A stretch of 40,138 bases of DNA, taken from NCBI RefSeq assembly GCF_001646655.1, contig NZ_LPZN01000056.1, forward strand, positions 1-40,138, given 5' to 3'. Both the position numbers and the translations under genes were made by a program. Below, one piece after another: positions 26,878 to 37,267 of the stretch. Each line of letters starts with the position of its first letter. The first letter of the stretch is position 1. Origin of the DNA: Rhodococcus gordoniae (GTDB taxonomy: Bacteria; Actinomycetota; Actinomycetes; Mycobacteriales; Mycobacteriaceae). Under the pieces are notes generated by a model. That model ran no database searches. It was not told where the DNA came from and saw only the letters and a list, made by a program, of their open reading frames with translations.

Positions 26878-27310
26878 AATTCTTTTCCGTGAACGACTTC
26901 AGTCCCTTTCCGGCGGTCTCGAGGGCCATCTTCTCGGCGCGCCGGACGAGGAAGCCGGGGACGGGGATCTTCGGGTCGATGGTCAGCGAGAAGTCGACCG
27001 CCGTGCCGGATCCCGTGGCGGCAAGGGTGTAGGCGCCGTCCTGCTGCCGCTGCTGGCTGCTCTCCACCAGCGTCCACGCCATCGACTCGTCCCCGTTCCA
27101 CGAGTACTCGACGACCTGCTCGTCGGTGATGCCGACGATCGAGACCGTCATCCGCACGCGGTGCGGCCGTCCGTCGGGGTGGGTGGACTCGACGGTGACG
27201 GACTTGTGGGTCGACGACCACTCGGGCAGGCGTTCGACCGCGGCGAGTGCGGCCATCACCTCCTCGGGGTGTGCGTCGATGTCGAAACTCCTGGTGCTGC
27301 TGACCGTCAT
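26870..27310 (-). CDS. SRPBCC family (polyketide cyclase/dehydrase-like) protein
   Basis: A 146-residue START/SRPBCC-fold protein. It begins SSTRSFDIDAHPEEVMAALA, the usual strand-helix opening of the family, and contains the EYSWNGDESMAWTLVESSQQ strand region and the C-terminal long helix FLVRRAEKMALETAGKGLKS. Such proteins form a deep hydrophobic cavity that binds lipids or polyketides; the ligand here is unknown. The ATG at 27310 has a strong GGAGGG site (27314-27319, minus strand). It converges with the flavodoxin-like gene and is 58 bases downstream of the ribbon-helix-helix gene, with which it may be co-transcribed. Confidence 0.85.
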   Translation of the reverse strand: MTVSSTRSFDIDAHPEEVMAALAAVERLPEWSSTHKSVTVESTHPDGRPHRVRMTVSIVGITDEQVVEYSWNGDESMAWTLVESSQQRQQDGAYTLAATGSGTAVDFSLTIDPKIPVPGFLVRRAEKMALETAGKGLKSFTEKNFR

Positions 27311-27368
27311 GCGCCCTCCGCGTCGCCCGATGTGTGTGCGTCGGCACTCTATCGCGCGGTGAGTTGCC

Positions 27369-27950
27369 TCACGTGTCGGCGCGAGGACCCGTGTCGTCGC
27401 GGCCGGCGGTGTCGTCCGGTCCGGTGGTGTCGTGGCGCTCGGACGGCTGCTGCTCGCTGGGTGCGGGCGGCGTGGGCTCGGCCCAGCCGCCCCGGCGGCG
27501 CCATTCGTCGGCCCGGCGTTGGTAGCGCATCTGCTCCCGGAGCGCGCCCTGCACGGCCTGTGCCATCCAGGAGTTGAGCGACAGGCCGCTCTGCTGGGCC
27601 GCTTCCTCCGCCTTGGTCTTGATCTGCTCGACGAGGCGCAGCGTCACCCGGCTGATGTCGCCCGTCATCTCCTCGAAGGACGGCGTCGGATCCTCGTGCG
27701 GGGCAGCGGGTTCGCTGTGGACGGCGAGGACCGCGTCGGTGCCGTCGAGGCGCACGGTGACCGTGCGGTCGCCGAGTTCGTCGCTGACCTCGTTGGCCAT
27801 GTCGGACAGGGCGGCCAGGACCGCGAGCCGGACAGGAGCGGCGATGGCCGTCGCCAGGGCCGCGGCGGTACGCCGGGTCTGTTCGTCGCCGAGTTCGGCC
27901 GCCGCGATCACGGAGTCGGTGATGGCGGACGTGTACTTGTCGATATCCAT
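27369..27950 (-). CDS. HicB-like ribbon-helix-helix regulator
   Basis: A 193-residue protein whose middle (about residues 98-140) reads [25 protein letters not shown] followed by [19 protein letters not shown], a ribbon-helix-helix/HicB-type DNA-binding pattern (strand with VTLRL, then two helices). The N-terminal 75 residues resemble a HicB-like or Arc-associated partner domain, and the C-terminal 50 residues are disordered, rich in Pro, Asp, Arg and Thr. No toxin gene is adjacent, so it is more likely a stand-alone regulator than an antitoxin. ATG 27950 appears leaderless and lies inside an inverted repeat, strongly suggesting autoregulation. Confidence 0.75.
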   Translation of the reverse strand: MDIDKYTSAITDSVIAAAELGDEQTRRTAAALATAIAAPVRLAVLAALSDMANEVSDELGDRTVTVRLDGTDAVLAVHSEPAAPHEDPTPSFEEMTGDISRVTLRLVEQIKTKAEEAAQQSGLSLNSWMAQAVQGALREQMRYQRRADEWRRRGGWAEPTPPAPSEQQPSERHDTTGPDDTAGRDDTGPRADT

Positions 27951-28003
27951 GACGCCAGTGTGGCGTCATCGGTGGCGCCAGGCAAGGTGTCATGGTGACG
28001 TCA
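27949..28003. promoter_or_regulatory. Operator array at the ribbon-helix-helix gene start
   Basis: A perfect inverted repeat has arms ATGACGCCA (27949-27957) and TGGCGTCAT (27961-27969) separated by GTG. Further copies of the half-site follow: TGGCGCCA (27973-27980) and TGACGTCA (27996-28003), with GTCA/TGAC at 27989-27999. Such arrays are typical of cooperative ribbon-helix-helix repressors. Confidence 0.65.
27957..27985 (-). promoter_or_regulatory. Promoter of the ribbon-helix-helix gene
   Basis: Minus strand: -35 TTGCCT (27980-27985), 17-base spacer, -10 CACACT (27957-27962), then six bases to ATG 27950. Both hexamers lie within the operator array, and the transcript would be leaderless. 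Confidence 0.55.
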
Positions 28004-28028
28004 TCGATCGGTGCAGGTCGAGGAGCGT

Positions 28029-28034
28029 TACTGT
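28029..28034 (+). promoter_or_regulatory. Possible -10 box for thyX
   Basis: TACTGT at 28029-28034 would begin transcription near 28041, about 50 bases before the thyX ATG. Half-sites of the adjacent operator array lie just upstream, so the neighbouring regulator might also affect thyX. Confidence 0.35.
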
Positions 28035-28092
28035 GCGGACGGAAGGAACCGTGCGTCCCGGAGGGCGCAACGGCAGAGGCGAGGAGGAGACG

Positions 28093-29859
<1,767 letters not shown>

Positions 29860-29860
<1 letters not shown>

Positions 29861-31665
29861 TGAGCCGCCCTGATCGTGGCCGCGGCCGCGCCACCCGCAA
29901 TGCCGGTCCGCCCTCCCGCGCCCCGCGCCGGGTGGTGCAGAACTCCGCCACCCCCCAGCGACCCGATGCACGCATCGCCGATCCCACCGAGCGGTTGGGT
30001 ACGCCCCCCAAGGCCCCTCGCGACGGTCTGCGGGTCGTCGCGCTCGGCGGTATCGGCGAGATCGGCCGCAACATGACGGTGTTCGAGCACCAGGGACGGC
30101 TCCTGATCGTCGACTGCGGTGTGCTCTTCCCCGAAGACCAGCAGCCGGGCGTCGACCTGATCCTGCCCGACTTCCGGTACATCGAGGACCGGATGGACGA
30201 CGTCGAGGCGATCGTCCTCACCCACGGCCACGAGGACCACATCGGTGCCGTGCCGTTCCTGCTGCGTCTGCGGCCCGACATCCCGGTCGTCGGTTCGAAG
30301 TTCACCCTGGCGCTGGTCGCCGCCAAGTGCCGCGAACACCGTCAGCGTCCCAACCTCGTCGAGGTCGTCGAGGGGCAGACCACCTCGCACGGACCGTTCG
30401 AGTGCGAGTACTTCGCGGTCAACCACTCCATCCCGGACGCGATCGCCGTCGCGATCCGCACGGCCGCGGGCGTCGTGCTGCACACCGGCGACATCAAGCT
30501 CGACCAGCTGCCGCTCGACAACCGCCTCACCGATCTCGCGGGCTTCTCCCGCCTCGGCGACGAGGGTGTCGACCTGTTCCTCGTCGACTCGACGAACGCC
30601 GAGGTCCCCGGTTTCGTGACACCCGAGCGCGAGATCGGCGGAGTGCTCGACACCGTCATCGGCAAGGCCACCAATCGGGTGATCGTCGCGTCCTTCGCGA
30701 GCCACGTGCACCGGATCCAGCAGATCATCGACGTCGCCGAGCGTTACAACCGGCGCGTGGCGTTCGTCGGCCGGTCGATGGTCCGCAACATGCAGATCGC
30801 GCAGGATCTGGGCTATCTGAACGTGCCCGACGGCCTCGAGGTCGACATCGACACCGCCGCGAGCCTTCCCGACGACCGCATCGTGCTGGTGTCCACCGGT
30901 TCGCAGGGCGAACCGCTCTCGGCGCTGTCCCGGATGGCCCGAGGCGAGCACCGGCAGATCAACATCCGGGCCGACGACCTCGTCGTGCTCGCGTCGTCGC
31001 TGATCCCCGGCAACGAGAACTCCGTGTTCGCGGTCGTCAACGGTCTCGCCAAGCGCGGAGCGAAGGTCGTCACCCAGCAGAACGCGAAGGTGCACGTCTC
31101 CGGTCACGCTTCGGCCGGCGAGCTGCTCTATCTCTACAACGCGGTGCGCCCGACCAACGCGATGCCGGTTCACGGCGAATGGCGCCACCTGCGGGCGAAC
31201 GCCGCCCTCGCCGAGGCCACGGGTGTTCCCCGCGAGCGGATCGTGCTCGCGGAGGACGGTGTGGTCGTCGACATGGTCGACGGGCTCGCGCAGATCGTCG
31301 GGCGGGTCCCGGTCGGTCACGTCTACGTCGACGGTCTGTCGGTGGGCGACGTGGGGGAGTCCACGCTCTCCGATCGTCTCGTGCTCGGCGAAGGCGGCTT
31401 CATCTCGATCTCCGTCGCGGTGGATGCCACCACCGGCCGTGCGGTGAGCACTCCGGAGGTCTCGGGTCGCGGCTTCTCCGACGACCCGGCCGCTCTGAAC
31501 GAAGCGGCGCAGCTCGTGGACAAGGCGCTCAACGAACTCGCCGCCGAAGGGGTCACGGAGACCCACCGCATCGCTCAGGGCATCCGCCGCGTCGTCGGCC
31601 GCTGGGTCGCCGACACCTATCGCCGTCGTCCGATGATCGTGCCCACGGTGATTCCGGTCTCCTGA
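29860..31665 (+). CDS. rnj: Ribonuclease J
   Basis: RNase J, 601 residues, a metallo-beta-lactamase/beta-CASP nuclease with 5'-3' exonuclease and endonuclease activity in RNA processing and decay. The zinc motif THGHEDHIGAVPF is at about residues 120-133; later motifs are NHSIPDAIAVAI, HTGDIKLDQ, the beta-CASP VLVSTGSQGEPLSAL and the HVSGHASAGEL histidine motif. A basic, Arg/Pro-rich N-terminal tail of about 45 residues precedes the domain, as in mycobacterial Rv2752c. ATG 29860 overlaps the dapA stop; GTG 29857, one codon earlier, is possible. Confidence 0.96.
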
Positions 31666-31674
31666 ACACGGTCG

Positions 31675-31705
31675 GCGCGGGCCCGGAGAACACGCGGGCT
31701 CGCGC
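31675..31705 (+). terminator. Hairpin after rnj
   Basis: GCGCGGGCCCG (31675-31685) pairs with CGGGCTCGCGC (31695-31705), eleven pairs with one wobble, 9-nt loop. It begins nine bases after the rnj stop codon. No T-tract. Confidence 0.55.
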
Positions 31706-31730
31706 GATGGGCGAGGGCAGGAGCGATCGC

Positions 31731-31736
31731 TAGAGT
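31731..31736 (+). promoter_or_regulatory. -10 box of a leaderless promoter
   Basis: TAGAGT ends six bases before ATG 31743 of the TIGR03085-type gene, with no ribosome binding site between. Confidence 0.5.
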
Positions 31737-31742
31737 GGCGGA

Positions 31743-32369
31743 ATGAGCCTCGCCCGCAGCGAACGACATGCCCTCGTCCGCACCATGTCCGAGGTCGGAC
31801 CCGACGCGCCCACGCTCTGCGGCGACTGGACGGTCCGGGATCTCGCCGCGCACCTGCTCGTCCGCGAGCGCCGAGTCGACGCGATGCCCGGCATCGTCGT
31901 CCCCGCCCTGGCGGGGCACACGGAGAAGGTGCGGCGCTCCACCACCGACCGGCAGTGGGCGCACCTGCTCGCCGACGTCGATTCCGGTCCGCCGAAGTGG
32001 TCGCCGATGTTCCTGCTCGATGCCGTCGCCAACGCGGCGGAGATGTTCGTGCACCACGAGGACGTGCGCCGTGCGCAGCCCGGATGGGAACCGCGAGCGT
32101 TGTCGACGGACGACCAGGATCAGCTCTGGCGGATCGCGCGGATGCTCGGCCGCAACAGCTACGGCGGGTGCGACGTCACCGTGGTGTTCGAGAGGTCGGA
32201 CTCGGGGGAGAAGGTCACCGTGCGCAAGCGTGGACCGCGCACCGTCGTGCTGCGCGGCGAGCCGTCCGAACTCGTGCTGCACGCGTTCGGCCGCGACGAG
32301 GTGCGGTTGGAGATCCAGGGCGACGAGCCGGCGGTGACCGAGCTGGCGGGATCGAAACGCGGACTGTGA
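31743..32369 (+). CDS. TIGR03085 family protein (DinB/maleylpyruvate isomerase-like)
   Basis: A 208-residue actinobacterial protein of the TIGR03085 type, related to the mycothiol-dependent maleylpyruvate isomerase/DinB-like four-helix fold. The N-terminal MSLARSERHALVRTM, the LCGDWTVRDLAAHLLVRERR segment (family pattern C.GW.V.D...H) and the NAAEMFVHHEDVRRAQPGW motif are typical; the His residues of HLL and HHED are likely metal ligands. The C-terminal third forms a separate beta-rich SCP2-like region. Biochemical function is not known; mycothiol use is a family-level guess. Start ATG 31743 follows a -10 box directly. Confidence 0.83.
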   Translation: MSLARSERHALVRTMSEVGPDAPTLCGDWTVRDLAAHLLVRERRVDAMPGIVVPALAGHTEKVRRSTTDRQWAHLLADVDSGPPKWSPMFLLDAVANAAEMFVHHEDVRRAQPGWEPRALSTDDQDQLWRIARMLGRNSYGGCDVTVVFERSDSGEKVTVRKRGPRTVVLRGEPSELVLHAFGRDEVRLEIQGDEPAVTELAGSKRGL

Positions 32370-32448
32370 GGACCGTTCCGGACGACGTGTGACCAGTGCC
32401 GCCGTCCGGTACCCGTGTTGCCGATGGTTCACGAGAGGTCCGTGCGGC

Positions 32449-32454
32449 TACCCT
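32449..32454 (+). promoter_or_regulatory. -10 box of leaderless ftsK promoter
   Basis: TACCCT ends seven bases before ATG 32462. A weak -35 GTTCAC lies at 32427-32432. No ribosome binding site lies between box and start. Confidence 0.45.
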
Positions 32455-32461
32455 GGCGGAT

Positions 32462-35245
32462 ATGGCAGGAAAGTCGTCGGGTAGCCGCGGAACGTCGTCT
32501 ACGACCTCTCGGTCGCGGACGGGAGCGCGGAGCTCGGGCGGCAGCACGGCCCGCGCCCGCAGTACGGGTGCCTCCACCTCGAAGAGCACCTCGACCGCGA
32601 AATCGAAGGCGGCCGGTTCGGGCAGGTCCACCGCTGCGCGCAAGCCGCGCGCCGCGACGTCGACCACGAACCGCCGCAGCGGTGGCACCGCACGCCGTGC
32701 CCCGGCTGCCGGTCGCAGACCCGCACCTGCCCGGCCCCGGCGCAGTTCCGGGGGCATCCTCACCGCCGTCGGCCGCACCGTCGGTGCCGGCTGGATGATG
32801 ACGGCCCGTGCCGTCGGGGCCACGACCCGCACGATGGGTCGCGCCACCGAGATCGAATCCGGCCACCGCCGCGACGGCATCGCGCTCGGACTGATCTCGA
32901 TCGGTGTGATCATCGCCGGCACGGTGTGGTTCGGCGTCGGCGGCCCGGTGGGGGAGTGGGTCGAGACGGCCGTCCGCGCCGTCACCGGCGGCGCGAGCGC
33001 GGTCCTTCCGCTCGTCGCGGTCGGGATCGCGCTGACCCTCATGCGCACCGAACCGCATCCCGAGATCCGTCCCCGGCTCGTCGTCGGCGGGCTGCTCGTC
33101 GGCCTGCCCGCCCTCGGCCTGTGGCACATCGCCTCCGGCTCACCCACCGACGCGGAGGGTCGCGCCGAGGGAGCCGGATTCGTGGGTGCCGCGGTGGGCG
33201 GGCCGCTCACCTCCGGACTCACCGTCTGGCTGTCCGTGCCGCTGATGCTCCTCGCGGCCGGCTTCGGAATCCTGCTGCTCACCGGCACCACGGTGCGTGA
33301 GCTGCCCGAACTGTTCCGCGACTATTTCGGTCTCGGCTACGGCGCCGACGACGAGTACGACGAGTACGACGACCGTTACGACGACGGCTACGGCTACGAC
33401 GAGCCACCGATGTTCGATGTCGACGGCTACCCTCTCGAGGAGGCGCCCGCGCCGAAGAGATCCAGACGCCGGCGTACCCCGGCGGACAACTATCCGCCCG
33501 ACGAGTTCGACGGCGACGCGAAGACCGAGATCCTGCCGCTGTGGGACGACCGGGCACCCGAACCCGAGACGTCCGCGTCGCCCCCTCCCACGCTGGAGAT
33601 GCCCTCGGTCGCGGAGAATCGGGCCGCGGCGCCGGCCCCGGCTCCCGTACGCAAGAAGCCGAAGCCCGCTCCGGTACCCGAGGTCGTCGACCAGACGTCC
33701 GAACCCGAGGCTGCCGAGACGTTCGTCCGCGACCGCGAGATCGAAGGCGACTACGCGCTTCCCTCGCTGGAACTGCTCACCAAGGGCGACCCGCCGAAGA
33801 CGCGGTCGGCTGCGAACGATCAGATGATCGAGGCGATCACCGAGGTCCTCGAACAGTTCAAGATCGACGCCGCCGTCACCGGCTTCACGCGCGGCCCGAC
33901 CGTCACCCGCTACGAGGTCGAACTCGGCCCGGGCGTCAAGGTCGAGAAGATCACCGCGCTCGCCCGCAACATCGCATACGCGGTCGCGACCGACAACGTC
34001 CGGTTGCTCGCGCCGATCCCGGGCAAGTCCGCCGTCGGTATCGAGGTCCCCAACACCGACCGTGAGCTCGTGCGCCTGTCGGACGTGCTCGCGGCCCCCT
34101 CGACCCGCCGCGACCACCATCCCCTCGTCATCGGTCTCGGCAAGGACATCGAGGGCGACTTCGTCTCCGCCAACCTCGCCAAGATGCCGCATCTGCTGGT
34201 CGCCGGTTCCACCGGTTCCGGTAAGTCCAGCTTCGTCAACTCGATGCTCGTGTCACTGCTCATCCGCGCGACCCCCGACGAGGTGCGGATGATCCTCATC
34301 GACCCGAAGATGGTCGAACTGACCCCCTACGAGGGCATCCCGCACCTGATCACGCCGATCATCACCCAGCCGAAGAAGGCGGCCGCAGCGCTCGCCTGGC
34401 TCGTCGAGGAGATGGAGCAGCGCTACCAGGACATGCAGGCCAACCGCGTGCGGCACATCGACGACTTCAATACCAAGGTGAAGTCGGGGGAGATCACCGC
34501 GCCGCTCGGGAGCGAACGCGTGTACCGGCCGTATCCCTACATTCTCGCCATCGTCGACGAGCTCGCCGACCTGATGATGACGGCTCCCCGCGACGTGGAG
34601 GATGCGATCGTCCGCATCACCCAGAAGGCCCGTGCCGCCGGCATCCACCTCGTGTTGGCGACGCAGAGGCCCTCGGTGGACGTCGTCACGGGCCTGATCA
34701 AGACGAACGTGCCGTCGCGACTCGCGTTCGCGACGAGTTCGCTCACCGACTCGCGAGTCATCCTCGACCAGCCCGGCGCCGAGAAGCTCATCGGTATGGG
34801 CGACGGGCTTTTCCTGCCGATGGGTGCGGGCAAGCCCGTGCGCATGCAGGGTGCCTTCATCACCGACGAAGAGATCGCGGCCGTCGTCGACTTCGCGAAG
34901 AACCAGGCGGAGCCCGAGTACAACGAAGGCGTGACCGCCCCGAAGGCCGGCGACAAGAAGGACGTCGATCCCGACATCGGCGACGACCTCGATGTCTTCC
35001 TCCAGGCCGTCGAGTTGGTGGTGACGAGCCAGTTCGGCTCCACGTCGATGCTGCAGCGCAAGTTGCGCGTCGGATTCGCGAAGGCCGGCCGCCTGATGGA
35101 TCTGATGGAGACCCGCGGGGTCGTCGGACCCAGTGAGGGCAGCAAGGCGCGAGAGGTGCTGGTCAAGCCGGAGGAACTCGACGGTCTGCTGTACTCGATC
35201 CGCGGTGGCGGCGAGGCTGCGGAGGCGCCCTCGGGCGCGGAATAG
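32462..35245 (+). CDS. ftsK: DNA translocase FtsK/SpoIIIE
   Basis: FtsK, 927 residues, a septum-anchored DNA pump that clears chromosome termini during division. A Ser/Thr/Arg/Lys/Gly-rich basic tail (about 1-105) precedes four membrane segments (about 135-275). An acidic linker rich in Asp and Tyr follows near 295-325, then a Pro-rich stretch. The motor domain has Walker [11 protein letters not shown] near 581-590, [11 protein letters not shown], Walker [14 protein letters not shown] near 694-706 and [15 protein letters not shown]. The C-terminal gamma winged helix (about 845-915, [20 protein letters not shown]) reads KOPS-like sequences. ATG 32462 is supported by a -10 box seven bases upstream. 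Confidence 0.95.
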   Translation: MAGKSSGSRGTSSTTSRSRTGARSSGGSTARARSTGASTSKSTSTAKSKAAGSGRSTAARKPRAATSTTNRRSGGTARRAPAAGRRPAPARPRRSSGGILTAVGRTVGAGWMMTARAVGATTRTMGRATEIESGHRRDGIALGLISIGVIIAGTVWFGVGGPVGEWVETAVRAVTGGASAVLPLVAVGIALTLMRTEPHPEIRPRLVVGGLLVGLPALGLWHIASGSPTDAEGRAEGAGFVGAAVGGPLTSGLTVWLSVPLMLLAAGFGILLLTGTTVRELPELFRDYFGLGYGADDEYDEYDDRYDDGYGYDEPPMFDVDGYPLEEAPAPKRSRRRRTPADNYPPDEFDGDAKTEILPLWDDRAPEPETSASPPPTLEMPSVAENRAAAPAPAPVRKKPKPAPVPEVVDQTSEPEAAETFVRDREIEGDYALPSLELLTKGDPPKTRSAANDQMIEAITEVLEQFKIDAAVTGFTRGPTVTRYEVELGPGVKVEKITALARNIAYAVATDNVRLLAPIPGKSAVGIEVPNTDRELVRLSDVLAAPSTRRDHHPLVIGLGKDIEGDFVSANLAKMPHLLVAGSTGSGKSSFVNSMLVSLLIRATPDEVRMILIDPKMVELTPYEGIPHLITPIITQPKKAAAALAWLVEEMEQRYQDMQANRVRHIDDFNTKVKSGEITAPLGSERVYRPYPYILAIVDELADLMMTAPRDVEDAIVRITQKARAAGIHLVLATQRPSVDVVTGLIKTNVPSRLAFATSSLTDSRVILDQPGAEKLIGMGDGLFLPMGAGKPVRMQGAFITDEEIAAVVDFAKNQAEPEYNEGVTAPKAGDKKDVDPDIGDDLDVFLQAVELVVTSQFGSTSMLQRKLRVGFAKAGRLMDLMETRGVVGPSEGSKAREVLVKPEELDGLLYSIRGGGEAAEAPSGAE
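35225..35238 (+). terminator. Small hairpin at the ftsK 3' end
   Basis: GCGCCC (35225-35230) and GGGCGC (35233-35238) form a tight stem just before the ftsK stop codon; the loop is only two bases, so the end pairs probably open. A weak terminator at best. Confidence 0.3.
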
Positions 35246-35255
35246 GCGCATGTGG

Positions 35256-35261
35256 CACAAT
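35256..35261 (+). promoter_or_regulatory. -10 box for the riboswitch-terC transcript
   Basis: CACAAT at 35256-35261 would begin transcription near 35268, directly at the 5' edge of the riboswitch aptamer. Confidence 0.5.
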
Positions 35262-35267
35262 CGAGGG

Positions 35268-35399
35268 AGCTGTGGAGGGGAGTATCCCCTTATCCGCGGC
35301 GGTCTCGTCAACACGTGCGGCGCCGATGCCGTCCCGGGGCCGTCGGTCCGGTAACGATCCGGGCGGGAGAGACCTCCGGCAGGTACGACAACCTACCGG
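35268..35399 (+). promoter_or_regulatory. yybP-ykoY manganese riboswitch
   Basis: The 5' core has GGGGAGTATCCCC (35277-35289), the conserved GGGGAGTA element of this family. TCGTCAACACGTG at 35305-35317 and the 3' element CGGGAGAGACCTCCGG near 35364-35379 also fit the consensus. It lies directly upstream of a TerC-family gene, a classic yybP-ykoY target; the family is established as a Mn2+ sensor. The expression platform appears to be the hairpin 35376-35384/35391-35399 (CCGG and AGGT pairing with ACCT and CCGG), whose 3' edge takes in the first bases of the GGAAGG ribosome binding site (35398-35403), so control is probably translational. Confidence 0.82.
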
Positions 35400-35408
35400 A
35401 AGGCTGTG

Positions 35409-36398
35409 ATGCCCGTGCACGTAACTCTGACGACCTGGTTGATCACGATCGCCGTCATCATCGGACTGTTCGTCTTCGACTTCTTCGCTCACGTTCGCAA
35501 ACCGCATGCTCCGACACTGCGGGAATCCGGATTCTGGTCGGCGGTGTTCATCGCCATCGCGATCGTCTTCGGTCTCATCGTCTTCGCGGCGTGGGGACCG
35601 ACCTACGGCGGCGAGTACTTCGCCGGATACATCACCGAGAAGGCGCTGTCGGTCGACAATCTGTTCGTCTTCGTCATCATCATGGCCACCTTCGCGGTGC
35701 CCCGTGAATACCAGCAGAAGGTCCTGACGATCGGTATCGTCCTGGCGCTGGTCATGCGCGGTGCCTTCATCGCGGTCGGTGCCGCGGCGATCAACGCCTA
35801 CAGCTGGGTGTTCTACCTCTTCGGTATCTTCCTGATCTACACGGCCGTCAAGCTCATCCGCGATCACGGCGAGGACCCGCAGGGTATCTCGGAGAACCGC
35901 ATGGTGAAGCTGGCCCGCAAGTTCCTGCCGGTGCACGACGAGTACGACGGCGACAAGCTCGTCACCCGTATCGACGGCAGGAAGATGGTCACCCCGATGC
36001 TTCTCGCGCTCGTCGCGATCGGGTTCACCGACATCCTTTTCGCGCTCGACTCGATCCCCGCGATCTACGGCCTGACCGACGAGCCCTATCTGGTCTTCAC
36101 CGCGAACGCCTTCGCGCTGATGGGTCTGCGCCAGCTGTTCTTCCTCATCGGTGGCCTGCTCGAGCGGCTCGTCTACCTGTCCTACGGACTGTCGATCATC
36201 CTGGCGTTCATCGGCGTGAAGCTGGTGCTCCATGCCCTGCACGAGAACACGCTCGGCTGGATCAACGGCGGCGAGCACGTCGCCGTCCCGGAGATCTCCA
36301 CTTCGGTATCGCTGATCGTGATCGTCGGGGTGCTGGTCGTGACGACCGTGGCGAGCCTGCTGAAGACGCGAGGGGCGAAGGAACCCGTCAAGCGTTGA
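35409..36398 (+). CDS. TerC family membrane protein, probable manganese exporter
   Basis: A 329-residue TerC-family protein with eight or nine membrane segments. The two conserved acidic repeats are present: ITEKALSVDNLFVFVIIM (about 78-95) and GFTDILFALDSIPAIYG (about 201-217); the Asp residues in SVDN and FALDS are likely metal ligands. TerC proteins such as Alx and MeeF/MeeY-type exporters remove or deliver Mn2+ for exoenzymes. The yybP-ykoY riboswitch upstream supports manganese-induced expression. ATG 35409 has GGAAGG five bases upstream; GTG 35406 in frame is possible. The 3' end overlaps the opposite-strand YciI-like gene by 11 bases. Confidence 0.9.
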   Translation: MPVHVTLTTWLITIAVIIGLFVFDFFAHVRKPHAPTLRESGFWSAVFIAIAIVFGLIVFAAWGPTYGGEYFAGYITEKALSVDNLFVFVIIMATFAVPREYQQKVLTIGIVLALVMRGAFIAVGAAAINAYSWVFYLFGIFLIYTAVKLIRDHGEDPQGISENRMVKLARKFLPVHDEYDGDKLVTRIDGRKMVTPMLLALVAIGFTDILFALDSIPAIYGLTDEPYLVFTANAFALMGLRQLFFLIGGLLERLVYLSYGLSIILAFIGVKLVLHALHENTLGWINGGEHVAVPEISTSVSLIVIVGVLVVTTVASLLKTRGAKEPVKR

Positions 36399-36672
36399 AC
36401 ACGCCCATCACCGGGTTCCATCCGGTGATGCGCACGGCATCGACGAGGTCGCGCTGCGAGAACGGGTCCTGGGCCATCAGTTCGCGCGCCGCGGCCTCGT
36501 CGGCCACGTCGACGAGGATGAGCGCACCCGACCCGTCCGCCCACGGACCGGTCGCACGCACGACGCCCTGCTCCACGAGATCACCGAGCCACGCGCGGTG
36601 CTCGGGACGATGTTCGTCGCGCGCCGCGGCGGTCGCATCCGAATAGGTGTACTCGACGGCGAACAGGGCCAT
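36388..36672 (-). CDS. YciI family protein
   Basis: A 94-residue YciI-like protein with a dimeric alpha-beta barrel (ferredoxin-like) fold. The family opening is MALFAVEYTYSD, followed by RPEHRAWLGDLVEQGVVRATGPWADGSG, in which the His and the Asp near the middle are the conserved putative active-site pair, and AQDPFSQRDLVDAVRITGWNPV. Function of the family is not well established; some members act as dehydrochlorinase-like or muconolactone isomerase-like enzymes. It follows the acetyltransferase gene by 24 bases on the same strand and is probably in its operon, and overlaps the terC 3' end. Confidence 0.85.
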   Translation of the reverse strand: MALFAVEYTYSDATAAARDEHRPEHRAWLGDLVEQGVVRATGPWADGSGALILVDVADEAAARELMAQDPFSQRDLVDAVRITGWNPVMGVFNA

Positions 36673-36696
36673 CGGGCCTCGCTTTCGTGATCTCGA

Positions 36697-37224
36697 TCAG
36701 AGGGTGAGGAGCATCCGGGTGTTCCCGAGCGTGTTCGGTTTCACATAGCTCAGGTCCAGGAACTCCGCGACGCCCGTATCGTACGACCGGCACATCTCCG
36801 CGTAGACCTCGGCCGTCACCGGAGTCCCCTGGATCTCCGCGAAACCGTGCCGCGCAAAGAATTCCACCTCGAAGGTGAGCACGAACAGTCGTTCCAGCTC
36901 GAGCTCGCGGGCGACCTCGACGAGACGCGCGACGATCAGGTGACCCGCGCCGTGGCCCTTGACGGACGGGTCGACGGCGACGGTGCGTACCTCCCCGAGA
37001 TCCGACCACAGCACGTGCAGGGCACCGCACCCGACGACCTGCCCCCCGAGTTCGGCCACCCAGAACTCCTGGACGGCCTCGTACAAGGTCACCAGATTCT
37101 TCTCGAGCAGGATCTTGCCCGCGTAGATGTCGATGAGCCGCTTGATCTCGGGCACGTCGGAGGTTCGGGCGCGCCGCACGACCATTCGATCGTTCGAGTC
37201 GTGGTTCGTCGGCGGAGTCGTCAT
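36697..37224 (-). CDS. argA: Amino-acid N-acetyltransferase (ArgA-like)
   Basis: A 175-residue GNAT-family enzyme corresponding to Rv2747 of M. tuberculosis, the stand-alone N-acetylglutamate synthase that starts arginine biosynthesis. It begins VVRRARTSDVPEIKRLIDIYAGKILLEKNL and contains EFWVAELGGQVVGCGALHVL, the acetyl-CoA loop VDPSVKGHGAGHLIVARL (Q/RxxGxG/A variant) and FEVEFFARHGFAEI. The kinase-like domain of classical ArgA is absent, as in actinobacteria. ATG 37224 appears leaderless, with TACTGT (37232-37237, minus strand) ending seven bases away. It is divergent from pgsA with only 43 bases between the start codons, the same order as in M. tuberculosis. Confidence 0.9.
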   Translation of the reverse strand: MTTPPTNHDSNDRMVVRRARTSDVPEIKRLIDIYAGKILLEKNLVTLYEAVQEFWVAELGGQVVGCGALHVLWSDLGEVRTVAVDPSVKGHGAGHLIVARLVEVARELELERLFVLTFEVEFFARHGFAEIQGTPVTAEVYAEMCRSYDTGVAEFLDLSYVKPNTLGNTRMLLTL

Positions 37225-37231
37225 GCGGTGA

Positions 37232-37260
37232 ACAGTAGCGCGTGCGGCTACCGATATTGT
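37232..37260. promoter_or_regulatory. Back-to-back promoters of argA and pgsA
   Basis: Minus strand TACTGT (37232-37237) ends seven bases before ATG 37224; plus strand TATTGT (37255-37260) ends seven bases before ATG 37268. Both genes would be leaderless and their polymerase sites would overlap. Confidence 0.5.
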
Positions 37261-37267
37261 GGGGCAC

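Noticed and set aside
27369-27950. HicAB-type toxin-antitoxin module
   Set aside because: The protein is HicB-like, but no small HicA-like toxin frame is adjacent on either side.
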